A stretch of 64,000 nt of DNA. It comes from an uncultured Coriobacteriaceae bacterium. Lineage in GTDB: Bacteria > Actinomycetota > Coriobacteriia > Coriobacteriales > Atopobiaceae. Each line of letters opens with the position of its first letter. Within the stretch, counting starts at the first letter, position 1. This document shows positions 25,255-33,931 of the stretch, in pieces. Under the pieces are notes generated by a model. It saw only the letters and a list, made by a program, of their open reading frames with translations. It had not been told where the DNA came from and did not search any database. Location: assembly GCA_902788705.1 (NCBI GenBank), contig CADALE010000011.1:50113-114112 (forward strand), in the 5' to 3' direction. A program made the translations under genes and the position numbers.

Positions 25255-26730
25255 ATGGCATTTCCTGAAGGATTCCTGTGGGGCGGCGCGGTTTCTGCTG
25301 GCCAGTACGAGGGTGGCTGGAACGAGGACGGACGTGGTCCGTGTCGCATGGACTACACCACTGGCGGCACGCGCACGAGCCCGCGCTACGTGACGTATGT
25401 CGACGCCGAGGGCACACCGGTCAAGGCCGGCCGCGAGGCGGCGCTGCCCGCCGGGGCGCACTGGGCGAGCCTGCCGGACTGCTACTACCCCAACCAGGTG
25501 GCCGTGGATGGTTACCACCGCTGGCGCGAGGACGTGGACCTCTTTGCCGAGATGGGCTTCAAGGTCTTCCGCATGTCCATCGGCTGGAGCCGCCTGTTCC
25601 CGACGGGGACCGAGGCTGAGCCCAACCGCGCGGGCGTGGAGTTCTACCGCGACATGTTCACCTACATGCGGAGCAAGGGCATCGAGCCGCTGGTTACGCT
25701 CATGCACTTTGACACGCCGCTGGGGCTTGAGCAGGCGTGCGGCGGCTGGGAGAACCGCGAGCTCATCGACCACTTCGTGCGCTTCGTGACCACGTGCTTC
25801 ATCGAGTACAAGGGCCTCGTGCACTACTGGCTGACCATCAACGAGATCAACAACCTGCTCTCGCTCATCGACTTTCTGGGCGACGGGTCGGATGCGAGCT
25901 ACCAGAGCGCCTACCAGCAGCTTCATCACCAGTTCCTGGCCAGTGCCAAGGCCGTGCAGGTGGGCCACGCAATCGACGCCGACAATAAGATTGGCTGCAT
26001 GATCGCGAGCGCGGCCACCTACCCGCACACCTGCGACCCGGCTGACATCCTCGCGGCCGAGCACAAGCGTCAGGAGAACGCCTACTACTGCGGCGACGTG
26101 CAGGTCTTTGGCGCATACCCCACCTATGCGAAGCGCCTGTGGGATGCGCACGACGTGCATGTCAAGATGGAGGAGTCGGACCTCGACGTGCTCGCCGAGG
26201 GCGTGGTGGACTTCTACACTTTCAGCTACTACAACTCCAACGTGGTGACCACGCACGAGGTTTCCGACACCGTGGGTGGCAACTTCCAGGTAGGCGCCCG
26301 CAACGAGTACCTTACCTACTCTGACTGGGGCTGGGCCATGGACCCGACGGGCCTGCAGTGGCAGCTCGAGACGCTGTACGACCGCTACCAGGTGCCGCTG
26401 ATGGTGGTTGAGAACGGTCTCGGAGCCTTCGACGAGGTGGTAGACGAGGCGGGGGAGAAGCGCATCCACGATGCGTATCGCATCGACTACCTGCGCCAGC
26501 ACGTGCGCGCCATGGAGACCGCCATCGAAGACGGCGTGGACCTGTGGGGCTACACGCCTTGGGGCTGCGTCGATCTGGTGAGCATGGGTACGGGTGAGAT
26601 GCGTAAGCGCTACGGCTTCGTGTACGTGGACATGGACGACGAGGGCAAGGGCACGCTTGACCGCCTGCGCAAGGACAGCTTCTGGTGGTATCAGCGCTGC
26701 ATCGCCACTAACGGCGAGGATTTGGACTAA
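25255..26730 (+). CDS. GH1 6-phospho-beta-glucosidase
   Basis: 491 residues, family GH1 TIM barrel. The acid/base Glu is in WLTINEINN (about 200) and the nucleophile Glu in MVVENGLGAF (about 385). The phosphate-site pattern LVSMGTGEMRKRYGFVYVD (Ser, Lys, Tyr) is that of 6-phospho-beta-glucosidases. It hydrolyses phosphorylated beta-glucosides delivered by the PTS permeases at 19195 and 21619. The start at 25255 has AAAGGGG. Regulation is probably by the RpiR protein encoded directly upstream. Confidence 0.93.
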   Translation: MAFPEGFLWGGAVSAGQYEGGWNEDGRGPCRMDYTTGGTRTSPRYVTYVDAEGTPVKAGREAALPAGAHWASLPDCYYPNQVAVDGYHRWREDVDLFAEMGFKVFRMSIGWSRLFPTGTEAEPNRAGVEFYRDMFTYMRSKGIEPLVTLMHFDTPLGLEQACGGWENRELIDHFVRFVTTCFIEYKGLVHYWLTINEINNLLSLIDFLGDGSDASYQSAYQQLHHQFLASAKAVQVGHAIDADNKIGCMIASAATYPHTCDPADILAAEHKRQENAYYCGDVQVFGAYPTYAKRLWDAHDVHVKMEESDLDVLAEGVVDFYTFSYYNSNVVTTHEVSDTVGGNFQVGARNEYLTYSDWGWAMDPTGLQWQLETLYDRYQVPLMVVENGLGAFDEVVDEAGEKRIHDAYRIDYLRQHVRAMETAIEDGVDLWGYTPWGCVDLVSMGTGEMRKRYGFVYVDMDDEGKGTLDRLRKDSFWWYQRCIATNGEDLD

Positions 26731-27139
26731 AGACTCGCCTGCTCCGTGGTGGACTGGGGTTTTGAGACGTAAGGAGGCGCCCGAGTGGCTCGGGTGCCTC
26801 CTTTTGCGGAAGGCTGCAATGCTGTCGTCGCTTTCGCAGGGCAAATCATTACCACACGATTTGAGTCTGGTGACTGTCAACTGACCTAATTGAAATATTG
26901 ATGAAGCGTGAGACCCCTGTGGTAACTATTTTGGTTTGGCTGGGCTATCCAGTGACCTAGGGCTTATCCAATCTCAATACGAAGAGGCCGCTACATGTGC
27001 CATCGCGGTGATAAATCCGCATCTTTGATAGAACGATGCATTGCATGTATGGGAAGAAAGTAACAACAGGCATTTGTCATGCCTTTTCGTCGTGCCTACC
27101 ATTGAACCCGACAAGAAGAACGCGACGAAAGGACAGGAC
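26731..27139. other. Intergenic region with terminator
   Basis: A 409-bp gap, richer in A+T than the genes around it. It holds the terminator at 26771-26805. The rest shows no convincing gene; a short in-frame extension of the downstream gene lacks a ribosome box. An ATGCATTGCAT palindrome lies near 27037. Confidence 0.6.
26771..26805 (+). terminator. Rho-independent terminator
   Basis: AAGGAGGCGCCCGAG pairs with CTCGGGTGCCTCCTT, TTTT tail, 40 bp after the GH1 gene. Confidence 0.85.
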
Positions 27140-28123
27140 GTGGCAGACCAGCAGCTCAACCTTACGCAGGAATGGGACAAGGTGTTCCCGCTTTCCGAGC
27201 ACGTCGATCACCAGAAGGTTACCTTTCACAACCGCTTCGGCATCACGCTTGCAGCCGACCTCTACAAGCCAAAGGGTGCCGAGGGCAAGCTGGCGGCGCT
27301 CGCCGTCTCCGGCCCGTTCGGTGCGGTTAAGGAGCAGAGCTCGGGCCTCTACGCGCAGACCATGGCCGAGCGGGGCTTCATCACGCTTGCGTTCGACCCG
27401 TCGTTCACCGGCGAGAGCGGTGGTGAGCCGAGGCGCATGAGCTCGCCCGACATCAACACCGAGGACTTCTCCGCCGCCGTCGATTACCTCAGCTGCCGCG
27501 ATGACGTGGATCCCGAGCGCATCGGCATCATCGGCATCTGCGGCTGGGGCGGCATCGCCGTGAACGCTGCCGCCATCGACACGCGCATCAAGGCGACCGT
27601 GGCCTCTACCAGCTACGTCATGACCCGCGTGGCCACCAAGGGCTACTTTGACGCCGACGACGACCCCGCCAAGCGAATGGAGCAGCGCCGCGCCATGAAC
27701 GCGCAGCGTACGGCCGACTACGCTGCGGGCACCTATCTGCGCGCGGGCGGCGTGGTGGACCCGCTCCCCGAGGACGCCCCGCAGTTCGTGAAGGATTACT
27801 ACGACTACTACAAGACCCCGCGCGGCTTCCACGAGCGCAGCGGCAACTCCACCGATGGCTGGAACGTGACTGCCAACCTGCCGTGGCTCAACACCAACCT
27901 CCTGCAGTTCGCGGACGAGATCGAGAGCGCCGTCATGGTGCTGCACGGATCCGAGGCCCACTCGCGCTACATGGGCGAGGGCATCTACGAGCTGCTGAAG
28001 GGCGACAACAAGGAGCTGGTCATCGTGGAGGGCGCCACGCACTGCGACCTCTACGACGGCGGCCAGAAGGACTACATCCCGTTTGACCGCATCCAGGCGT
28101 TCTTCGAGAAGCACTTGGCATAA
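27140..28123 (+). CDS. Alpha/beta hydrolase, dienelactone-hydrolase-like
   Basis: 327 residues with a GTG start at 27140 behind GAAAGGAC. Alpha/beta fold: oxyanion region SGPFGAVKEQSSG, Asp-rich AFDPSFTGESGG, nucleophile elbow GICGWGG, and a C-terminal EGATHCDLYDGG His. The elbow has Cys where GxSxG enzymes have Ser, which suggests a Cys nucleophile as in dienelactone hydrolase, though the residue after it also departs from the consensus. It is likely a cytosolic esterase or lactonase; the substrate is unknown. Flanked by strong terminators, so monocistronic. Confidence 0.82.
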   Translation: MADQQLNLTQEWDKVFPLSEHVDHQKVTFHNRFGITLAADLYKPKGAEGKLAALAVSGPFGAVKEQSSGLYAQTMAERGFITLAFDPSFTGESGGEPRRMSSPDINTEDFSAAVDYLSCRDDVDPERIGIIGICGWGGIAVNAAAIDTRIKATVASTSYVMTRVATKGYFDADDDPAKRMEQRRAMNAQRTADYAAGTYLRAGGVVDPLPEDAPQFVKDYYDYYKTPRGFHERSGNSTDGWNVTANLPWLNTNLLQFADEIESAVMVLHGSEAHSRYMGEGIYELLKGDNKELVIVEGATHCDLYDGGQKDYIPFDRIQAFFEKHLA

Positions 28124-28146
28124 GGCGAGCAGCCGACGTGCGACTT

Positions 28147-28183
28147 GCGGGCCAGCGGGCATTTGCCTGCTGGCCCGCCTTTC
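28147..28183 (+). terminator. Rho-independent terminator
   Basis: GCGGGCCAGC/GCTGGCCCGC stem followed by CTTTCT. Confidence 0.8.
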
Positions 28184-28242
28184 TGTGGCGAGGCATTGGG
28201 TAACGAGCGATTGTGCGACGCGCTTTCAAGAACTGTCGGGGC

Positions 28243-29466
28243 CTATAGCGCCAAGTGGGTTGGCCTTTGCTGGAAGACGCGCCCGAGCAGGGGCTTATTG
28301 CCCAAGAGCAGGGTGCCGTCCCGCAGAAGCGCCCCGTCAAGCCCGATGCGCCCTGACACGAGCAGGGCAAGCGTCTGGATGCTTACGCGCAGGTCTGGCG
28401 CGGCATCGCGGCGCGCGACCAGCGCCTCTTCCGTCTCGTAGCTTATCCGGTACGTGCCGCTGTTCTCGGGCATGAAGGCGTCGTCCACCTCAATCGTCCA
28501 AGGGCCAGCGAGGTCGGGACGCGGCATGAGCTGCAGCGCACGAGCCACGTCGAGCACGCGCAGCATCACATAGGTCTGGGCGGTACGCTCCACCTTGTCG
28601 CCTTCGGGCAGGAAGGTGGCAAGGTCGATGTCGTCGTGGAGGTCCAGCGTGACGTGGCCCGCCTTGGCGCGCAGGCGATAGAGCAGGCCCAGTAGCGCCA
28701 GGAAGCTCTCGTGCCCGTCGTAGGCAAGGTCGGTCACGACCAGCTCGCCGAAGATCGGGTTGCCGGGCTCGTGCTTGAAGGCAAAGGTGAGATAGGTGCA
28801 GGGCTCCTCGCCTCGCCACAGCACGTAGGTATCATGGCGGAACTCATCCAGGCCGAAGCCTCGCTTGCCAAACTCGCCGTTGCCGCGCCACTTCCAGTCG
28901 TCGTCGGTGCGAACGCTCGCAAGGTTGCGCGTTTGGGCGAAGGCATCGTAGACGGCTCGCACTGTCGCAACGTCCTGCTCGCGCTCCACGTGTGTGACGC
29001 CAAGATCGCAGCTGAGGCCCGCCAGCTGGTCGATGGCCACGCGCTGCTTGAGCGAGTGCGAGGCCAGCTCGAAGCCAAACTTGCGGTAGAACGAGGCGGA
29101 GAAGGGGATGAGCGTGGCAAAGACGTCGCCGCGTGCCTTGAAGTCAGCCAGGATTTCGGCCACGAGCGTGCGCACGTTGCCCTTGCCGCGGCTCTCGGCG
29201 CGCGACCCCACCATGGCAAGCTCGCCCGCCCCAACCGCGGTACCCCCAAAGAAGACTTGCCGGTCAAGCGTGGCCACGGCGGCAGCGAGCTTGTCTGCGT
29301 CATCAAAGAGTCCCCAGGTGCGCTCGACGCGCGGCTCGGTGCCCTCTGCCTGCGCCTTTACGCGCGCCGCAGCCTTCTCCTCGTCCCAGGGATCGAGAAA
29401 CGCGGTAGCGATGAGGCGATCTGCCTCAAGCCATTCCTGTGGCGTGGTAAGCGTGCGTACGGTCAT
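28243..29466 (-). CDS. Eis-like GNAT N-acetyltransferase
   Basis: 407 residues with the Eis layout: an N-terminal GNAT domain (acetyl-CoA loop ESRGKGNVRTLVAEIL near 100), a second GNAT-like domain, and a C-terminal sterol-carrier-like domain (about 305-405). The SFYRKFGFELAS segment is typical. Relatives acetylate amine groups on aminoglycosides, peptides or proteins. The natural substrate here is unknown. The start at 29466 has GGAGGCC; an in-frame ATG at 29490 has none. Another GNAT gene (29556) lies upstream in the same direction. Confidence 0.85.
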   Translation of the reverse strand: MTVRTLTTPQEWLEADRLIATAFLDPWDEEKAAARVKAQAEGTEPRVERTWGLFDDADKLAAAVATLDRQVFFGGTAVGAGELAMVGSRAESRGKGNVRTLVAEILADFKARGDVFATLIPFSASFYRKFGFELASHSLKQRVAIDQLAGLSCDLGVTHVEREQDVATVRAVYDAFAQTRNLASVRTDDDWKWRGNGEFGKRGFGLDEFRHDTYVLWRGEEPCTYLTFAFKHEPGNPIFGELVVTDLAYDGHESFLALLGLLYRLRAKAGHVTLDLHDDIDLATFLPEGDKVERTAQTYVMLRVLDVARALQLMPRPDLAGPWTIEVDDAFMPENSGTYRISYETEEALVARRDAAPDLRVSIQTLALLVSGRIGLDGALLRDGTLLLGNKPLLGRVFQQRPTHLAL

Positions 29467-29555
29467 GAGGCCTCCTTGGGTTGGTTGCATGCCTTATGGT
29501 ACCTGAAGGTGCGCCGGGCGTCGGGAGCGTTGATGGCGCGCCACGGTCCGGGCTG

Positions 29556-30113
29556 CTAGCTGTCCCGGTCCTCGGCGAGCATGGCGTAGCAGGCCACATC
29601 CACCAGCTGGCCAGCATTGTTGTGGATGCCGGCGCGCCGCACGCCCTCCAGGCGCATGCCGCACTTGGCCATGACCGCGCCGGATGCAGGATTGTCCACG
29701 TCATGCTTGGCGCACACGCGGTTGGCGCCTACCTCATCAAAGAAGAAGGCCATCACGCGGGCGAGCGCCTCGGGCATCAGGCCCTGACGCCACCATGGCC
29801 GGCCAAGGCAGTAGCCAATCTCCACGCTGTCGATGCTCTCGTCGCAGTCCACCATCGAGATGTTGCCGATGAGCTCGCCGGTCTCGTGCAGCTCGATGCC
29901 CCACTGGTAGAAGTCGGGCTGCTCGTACGAGGCCACCCACCCCTCCAGGATCTGGCGCGTCTCGTCCACGCTGGCGTGCGGCTGCCAGGTGAGGTAGCGC
30001 GTGACCTCGGGATCGTTCGCCCAGTGGGAGAACATCTGCGGCGCGTCGTAAACCGTGTTGCGGCGTAACACGAGCCGTGGCGTAAGCAGTGTCTGTGTTC
30101 CCAGATGACGCAT
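29556..30113 (-). CDS. RimJ/RimL-type GNAT acetyltransferase
   Basis: 185 residues. RimJ/RimL start TPRLVLRRNTVYDAPQMF, acetyl-CoA-binding strand and loop GYCLGRPWWRQGLMPEALARVM, and the late NPASGAVMAKCGMRLEGVRR motif. It likely N-acetylates a protein N-terminus, ribosomal protein or small amine. The ATG at 30113 follows GAGAGGCC. Probably co-transcribed with the Eis-like gene 89 bp downstream. Confidence 0.9.
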   Translation of the reverse strand: MRHLGTQTLLTPRLVLRRNTVYDAPQMFSHWANDPEVTRYLTWQPHASVDETRQILEGWVASYEQPDFYQWGIELHETGELIGNISMVDCDESIDSVEIGYCLGRPWWRQGLMPEALARVMAFFFDEVGANRVCAKHDVDNPASGAVMAKCGMRLEGVRRAGIHNNAGQLVDVACYAMLAEDRDS

Positions 30114-30261
30114 GGCCTCTCCTCTCTGCCTAGGCTGTACCTATGGCCGGCCCTTTGGTGCTCCCAGTCTAGCAGCGCGTGCAACAGATGTGCCGCTGGG
30201 CTTAACCTGCTACGATGATGACGTGCAGCGTGCGTCCATCGCGTTCGAGAAGGGAAGCCCC

Positions 30262-31092
30262 ATGGCGCTCATCCAGGTCAACTACCTTAGCAAAGCCCTC
30301 TTCCGCACCGTGCCCGTAAACGTGATCCTACCCACAGACAAAATCAGCTTCGACACGCTGGACTACCAGGGCGTGCCCGAGGGTGGCTACCCCACGCTCT
30401 ACCTGCTACACGGCCTGCTGGGCAACTACACCGACTGGGTCTCCGGCACGCGCATCCAGCGCTGGGCCGAGGACGCCGGCCTGGCCGTGGTCATGCCGAG
30501 TGGCGACAACGCATTCTACATCCCCGGGCAGGCGGCCAACTCCGACTACGGCGCATTCATCGGCGAGGAGCTCCCACGCGTGATGCGTGACATGTTCCCG
30601 CTCTCGCACCGGCGCGAGGACACCTTCATCGCCGGCCTTTCCATGGGCGGCTTCGGGGCACTGCGCAATGGCATGAAGTACGCCGAGACCTTCAGCCGCA
30701 TTGCCGCCTTCTCCAGCGGAATCCACTTCTTTGACCCGGGCTTCGAGTCGCTCGCTGGGGAAGAGAGCGTCTTTGGCAACCTTGCCGAGGCAGCGAAGAC
30801 CGACAAGAGTCACTATGTGGTCCTTGAGCAGCTCAAGGCGCGCGTGGCGTCGGGCGAGGTTGAGGCGCCACGGTTCTGGATGAGCTGCGGAACCGAGGAC
30901 TCGCTGATGTCCGCAAACGTCAAGTTCCGCGACATGCTGATGGATGCGGGCTTCGACGTCACCTGGGACGAGGAGCCGCGCGGACACGACTGGTACTTCT
31001 GGGACAGCCAGATCGAGAAGGTCATCGACTGGCTGCCGCTGGGAGAGACCGACGCGACGCTTGGCAGCGGCAACGTGGCCAAGGACTTCTGA
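30262..31092 (+). CDS. Esterase of the EstA/esterase D family
   Basis: 276 residues. Start pattern IQVNYLSKALFRTVPVNVILP, oxyanion LLHGLLGNYTDW, nucleophile GLSMGGFGAL (near 125), Asp in CGTEDSLM, and His in GHDWYFWDSQI. Cytosolic carboxylesterase acting on short acyl esters, such as acetyl groups of sugars or tributyrin. A related enzyme is encoded at 40245. The ATG at 30262 follows GAGAAGGGAAG. Close to the MBL gene downstream (38-bp gap). Confidence 0.9.
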   Translation: MALIQVNYLSKALFRTVPVNVILPTDKISFDTLDYQGVPEGGYPTLYLLHGLLGNYTDWVSGTRIQRWAEDAGLAVVMPSGDNAFYIPGQAANSDYGAFIGEELPRVMRDMFPLSHRREDTFIAGLSMGGFGALRNGMKYAETFSRIAAFSSGIHFFDPGFESLAGEESVFGNLAEAAKTDKSHYVVLEQLKARVASGEVEAPRFWMSCGTEDSLMSANVKFRDMLMDAGFDVTWDEEPRGHDWYFWDSQIEKVIDWLPLGETDATLGSGNVAKDF

Positions 31093-31130
31093 AATCCGCT
31101 CGCCTCTTCTCATATGTCTGGGGGCATCCC

Positions 31131-31961
31131 ATGGATCCGTTCTACAGCGTCAGCCAAGTCAACGACCACCTCTACGCTCTTAAGAGCCCGAGTGGCGAGT
31201 TCGTGTATCTCGTGACGGGCGCTCGCGAGGCCCTGCTCATCGACACCTGCCTGGGCGTCGGAAACCTGCGCGATCAGGTGGAGGCGCTCACGTCGCTGCC
31301 GGTGACGGTAGCCATCACCCATGGTCACGTCGACCATGCCATGGGGGCTCCCGAGTGGGAGGGGGCCTGGATGAGCCCGCTGGACACCGACATCTATCGA
31401 AGCATGTGCGCGGTGGCTGAGCGGCGAGGCTACCTTGCCGCCAACGCGGGGGAGGAGTGCGCCGCGAAATGGGATGCCACGTTCCTGCCCGAGGCGCCCG
31501 ACTACGCGTTCCGGCCGCTCGCGGACGGCCAGGTCTTTGACCTCGGTGGTGTCACGGTCGAGGCTGTCGCCTTTCCCGGGCACACGCCGGGCTGCACCGC
31601 CATGCTGTTGGTGGAGGACCGCATCCTCATCACGGGCGACGCCTGCAACGTGTCAACCTTCCTGTTTGACGAGAACGCCAGCTCGGTGGAGGCGTACCGC
31701 GCAACGGTGGCCCGCGTGGCGAAGCGCCTCGATGGCCGCTATGACCGCGTGTTCATGCAGCATCACGTGATGGATGCCGTGCCCAACCTGCTGGGCGACA
31801 TGCTGGAGGTATGCGACCGGGTGTTGGCAGGCACCGATGATGCGGTGACGAGGCACGTCATGGGCCGTGACGTCAAGCTTGCCATGGATGCCAACGGGCA
31901 GATGCAGCGCGTTGACGGTGGATGCGCCAACCTGCTCTATAACCCGGAGCATCTGCACTGA
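31131..31961 (+). CDS. MBL-fold metallohydrolase
   Basis: 276 residues. Metal site THGHVDHAMG (His x3, Asp) near residue 65, further ligands in FPGHTPGCTAML and TGDACN. Glyoxalase II/RNase-unrelated general MBL hydrolase; substrate unknown. No signal peptide. Probably in one unit with the esterase at 30262. A broken SDR gene follows immediately, and the junction lies 6 bp after this stop codon. Confidence 0.85.
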   Translation: MDPFYSVSQVNDHLYALKSPSGEFVYLVTGAREALLIDTCLGVGNLRDQVEALTSLPVTVAITHGHVDHAMGAPEWEGAWMSPLDTDIYRSMCAVAERRGYLAANAGEECAAKWDATFLPEAPDYAFRPLADGQVFDLGGVTVEAVAFPGHTPGCTAMLLVEDRILITGDACNVSTFLFDENASSVEAYRATVARVAKRLDGRYDRVFMQHHVMDAVPNLLGDMLEVCDRVLAGTDDAVTRHVMGRDVKLAMDANGQMQRVDGGCANLLYNPEHLH

Positions 31962-31967
31962 GTCAGC

Positions 31968-32156
31968 GTGGCACATTGCGCCGCACGATGGGAGGCCGGT
32001 GCGTGCCAGCGCGTGGCTACGCCCGGCGAGATTGCTGCGGCGGCCGAGTTCATGCTGAGTGCGCCGTTCGTGACGGGCACCGACCTGCTCATCGACGGCG
32101 GCACCATTGCCGCGATGAAGAGCGGCAACTACGTGGGGCGTCGCGACCAGCGATAG
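31968..32156 (+). pseudogene. C-terminal relic of a short-chain dehydrogenase (SDR)
   Basis: The 62-codon frame matches only the last 45 or so residues of an SDR: RVATPGEIAAAAEFMLS, VTGTDLLIDGG and a short tail. The NAD-binding domain and the YxxxK catalytic part are missing. No ribosome box. It is a deletion remnant. A shorter relic with the same VATPxEIA motif lies at 40195. Confidence 0.75.
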
Positions 32157-32194
32157 CGGGGCCGCTACAACCAGCGCCAACGAAAGCCTTGTGT

Positions 32195-32223
32195 GAGCCG
32201 CCGGGGGATTCCCTCGGCGGCTC
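32195..32223 (+). terminator. Hairpin after the SDR relic
   Basis: GAGCCGCCG/CGGCGGCTC with an 11-base loop, no T-run. Probably the old terminator of the lost SDR gene. Confidence 0.5.
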
Positions 32224-32399
32224 GTCCATGAGCGTGACTCATTGCGTGGAGATGCCAAACGCGCATTGCGACAACCCCACTCAGAACCACACGGCGAACA
32301 AGGAATGGGCGCCCCAATGGGGAGCTTCCTGTGAGGTTCAGCTCAACGGACACGCCATCTGCTATCATCGCGGTACCAAAAGTTAGTTGAGGCTTACTT

Positions 32400-32774
32400 A
32401 TGACATCCGCACGCAAAGCGCTCTTCATAGGGGCTGGGCTTGTCTGCCTTGCCACCGACACCGTTGGCATCTTCCTGCCCATTCTTCCCACCGTGCCGCT
32501 CTACCTGCTCGCGGGGATCTGCCTCGCCAACGGCAGCGACCGTCTGTCTGCATGGTTCGAGTCTACCGGCTTCTATACCCAGCATGTTGCTCCCATCAAG
32601 GCGGGAGAGGGCATGACCATGCGCTCCAAGGTCACCTCGTTCGTCACCATCTGTGCGCTTCTGGGTCTTGGGTTCTACATGATGCGCCATACCCCCGCAA
32701 AGTGGATCCTCGTGGCGGTGGTGGTGTTCCATACTTGGCTCTTCTTCGTGAGCCTTCCTACCCGCGAGGAATAG
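32400..32774 (+). CDS. YbaN-family (DUF454) membrane protein
   Basis: 124 residues with three or four membrane helices. The family start is seen: LVCLATDTVGIFLPILPTVPLYLLAG, then LANGSDRLSAWFEST. Function of DUF454 is not established. The next gene (32777) starts 2 bp after this stop, so they are co-translated. Ribosome box weak (GAGG at 32391). Confidence 0.85.
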   Translation: MTSARKALFIGAGLVCLATDTVGIFLPILPTVPLYLLAGICLANGSDRLSAWFESTGFYTQHVAPIKAGEGMTMRSKVTSFVTICALLGLGFYMMRHTPAKWILVAVVVFHTWLFFVSLPTREE

Positions 32775-32776
32775 AG

Positions 32777-33127
32777 ATGGCACGACAGCTCGCCCCCGAG
32801 CAGGTGGAGGCAAAACGAGCCCGCGAGCAGGCCGTCGTTGGCGAGATGATAGCCCTGTACTGTCGCGGAAACCACGGTACCGCGCGTGGCGAGCTCTGCC
32901 CTGAGTGCGCGGAGCTTACGGCGTATGCCGAGAGGCGCACTGCCCGGTGCCCCTTCATGGCCACCAAGACGTTCTGCTCGCAGTGCACGGCGCACTGCTA
33001 CGCACCCGAGATGCGCGAGAAGATTCGGCAGGTGATGCGCTATGCCGGCCCGCGTCTCATGTTCTCGCATCCCGTGATGACGGTTCATCATGGCGTCGAC
33101 ACGCTGGCGTCTAAGCTTCGCGGGTAA
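32777..33127 (+). CDS. YgbA-type nitrous-oxide-stimulated-promoter family protein
   Basis: 116 residues with the family's conserved cysteines: YCRGNHG, LCPECAELTAYAERR, RCPFMATKTFCSQCTAHCY. The HCY...MREKIRQVMRYAGPRLM helix closes the domain. E. coli YgbA is NsrR-regulated and linked to nitrosative stress; by family this may be a metal- or Fe-S-binding stress protein. It lies 2 bp after the YbaN-like gene. It could cooperate with the flavodiiron NO/O2 reductase at 9801; this is inference. Confidence 0.85.
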   Translation: MARQLAPEQVEAKRAREQAVVGEMIALYCRGNHGTARGELCPECAELTAYAERRTARCPFMATKTFCSQCTAHCYAPEMREKIRQVMRYAGPRLMFSHPVMTVHHGVDTLASKLRG

Positions 33128-33180
33128 TTATGGGCATGCCTCTGGCGAATCGCAACATACGTGCAACGTAAGCAGACAGA

Positions 33181-33198
33181 AGTTAGCATACACTAACT
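33181..33198. promoter_or_regulatory. Operator-like palindrome
   Basis: AGTTAGCATACACTAACT, 6-bp arms with a 6-base centre, 39 bp before the ATG of the ABC/PTS relic. Probably the operator of the gene lost by deletion. Confidence 0.45.
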
Positions 33199-33236
33199 CA
33201 ACGACACAGACGCTTCTCATCTGAAAGGAGCAACGC

Positions 33237-33341
33237 ATGGCTCAGAAGAAGCAATCGACCGTCTCCGCGCTGCTTGAGTTTGCCGGCGAGCGGCGTGGCC
33301 TGCTCGTGGCACCGGCCACATCCTCACCGAGCCTCTTATGA
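33237..33341 (+). pseudogene. N-terminal relic of an ABC transporter
   Basis: A 34-codon frame with a good ribosome box (AAAGGAGC) and ATG. Its first 24 residues (MAQKKQSTVSALLEFAGERR...) look like the start of an ABC exporter half-transporter just before the first membrane helix. It then runs out of frame into a PTS EIIC and stops. A deletion joined the two genes near 33308. Confidence 0.6.
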
Positions 33342-33778
33342 CCTGCACCAACGCCATCACGGGCTCCGGCATCACCATGGGTCTGGTCATATACATGGTG
33401 TGGTTCGCGAAGTCCGCGCAAATGAAGCAGGTCGGCAAGCTCGGCCTCGGCTCCGGTATCTTCAACATCAACGAACCCATCCTCTTTGGCACTCCCATTG
33501 TCATGAACCCCAAGATGCTCATCCCCTTTGTTGCGCTTCCGACGCTTGCTGACATCGGTGCCTATCTCCTGACGGCCATCGGATTCATTCCCCTGACCAC
33601 AGGTGTCACCGTTCCTTGGACGACGCCTCCCATCCTGTCCGGATTCCTCATCGCTGGCTGGCAGATGGCCCTGTACCAGGTTGTTATCCTTGTCGGATCC
33701 TTCTTCATCTACCTGCCGTTTGCTCGCTCGCTCGATCTCGAGTATTACGAGCAGGAGAAAGCGGGCGAGGCTGCATAG
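33308..33778 (+). pseudogene. C-terminal relic of a PTS cellobiose-type EIIC
   Basis: From 33308 the second frame carries GTGHILTEPLM, then GLGSGIFNINEPILFGTPIVMNP and the C-terminal helices with FFIYLPFARSLD. That is the C-terminal 155 residues of an EIIC of about 440. The N-terminal half and its start are absent. An internal ATG at 33338 lacks a clear box. Unlikely to be functional. Confidence 0.8.
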
Positions 33779-33834
33779 CCTGCCGTTGTGGTGACACCGC
33801 TGCGGCAAATCCGTGGCGTCACCTTCCTTCTTCC

Positions 33835-33870
33835 GTGCCCCTGGTGGAATCCTTCCCCCACCAGGGGCAC
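33835..33870. terminator. Convergent terminator
   Basis: GTGCCCCTGGTGG pairs with CCACCAGGGGCAC. It lies between the EIIC relic (+) and the GH1 gene (-). Confidence 0.75.
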
Positions 33871-33931
33871 CCTTGCATTGGCTCGCGAATGGTCCTTCGA
33901 GTTGCTTTCTCTCGGCACCGAGGCTCTTGAG

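Noticed and set aside
25003..26880. Long minus-strand reading frame opposite the GH1 gene
   Set aside because: Antisense to an intact GH1 enzyme with catalytic motifs; composition typical of a shadow frame.
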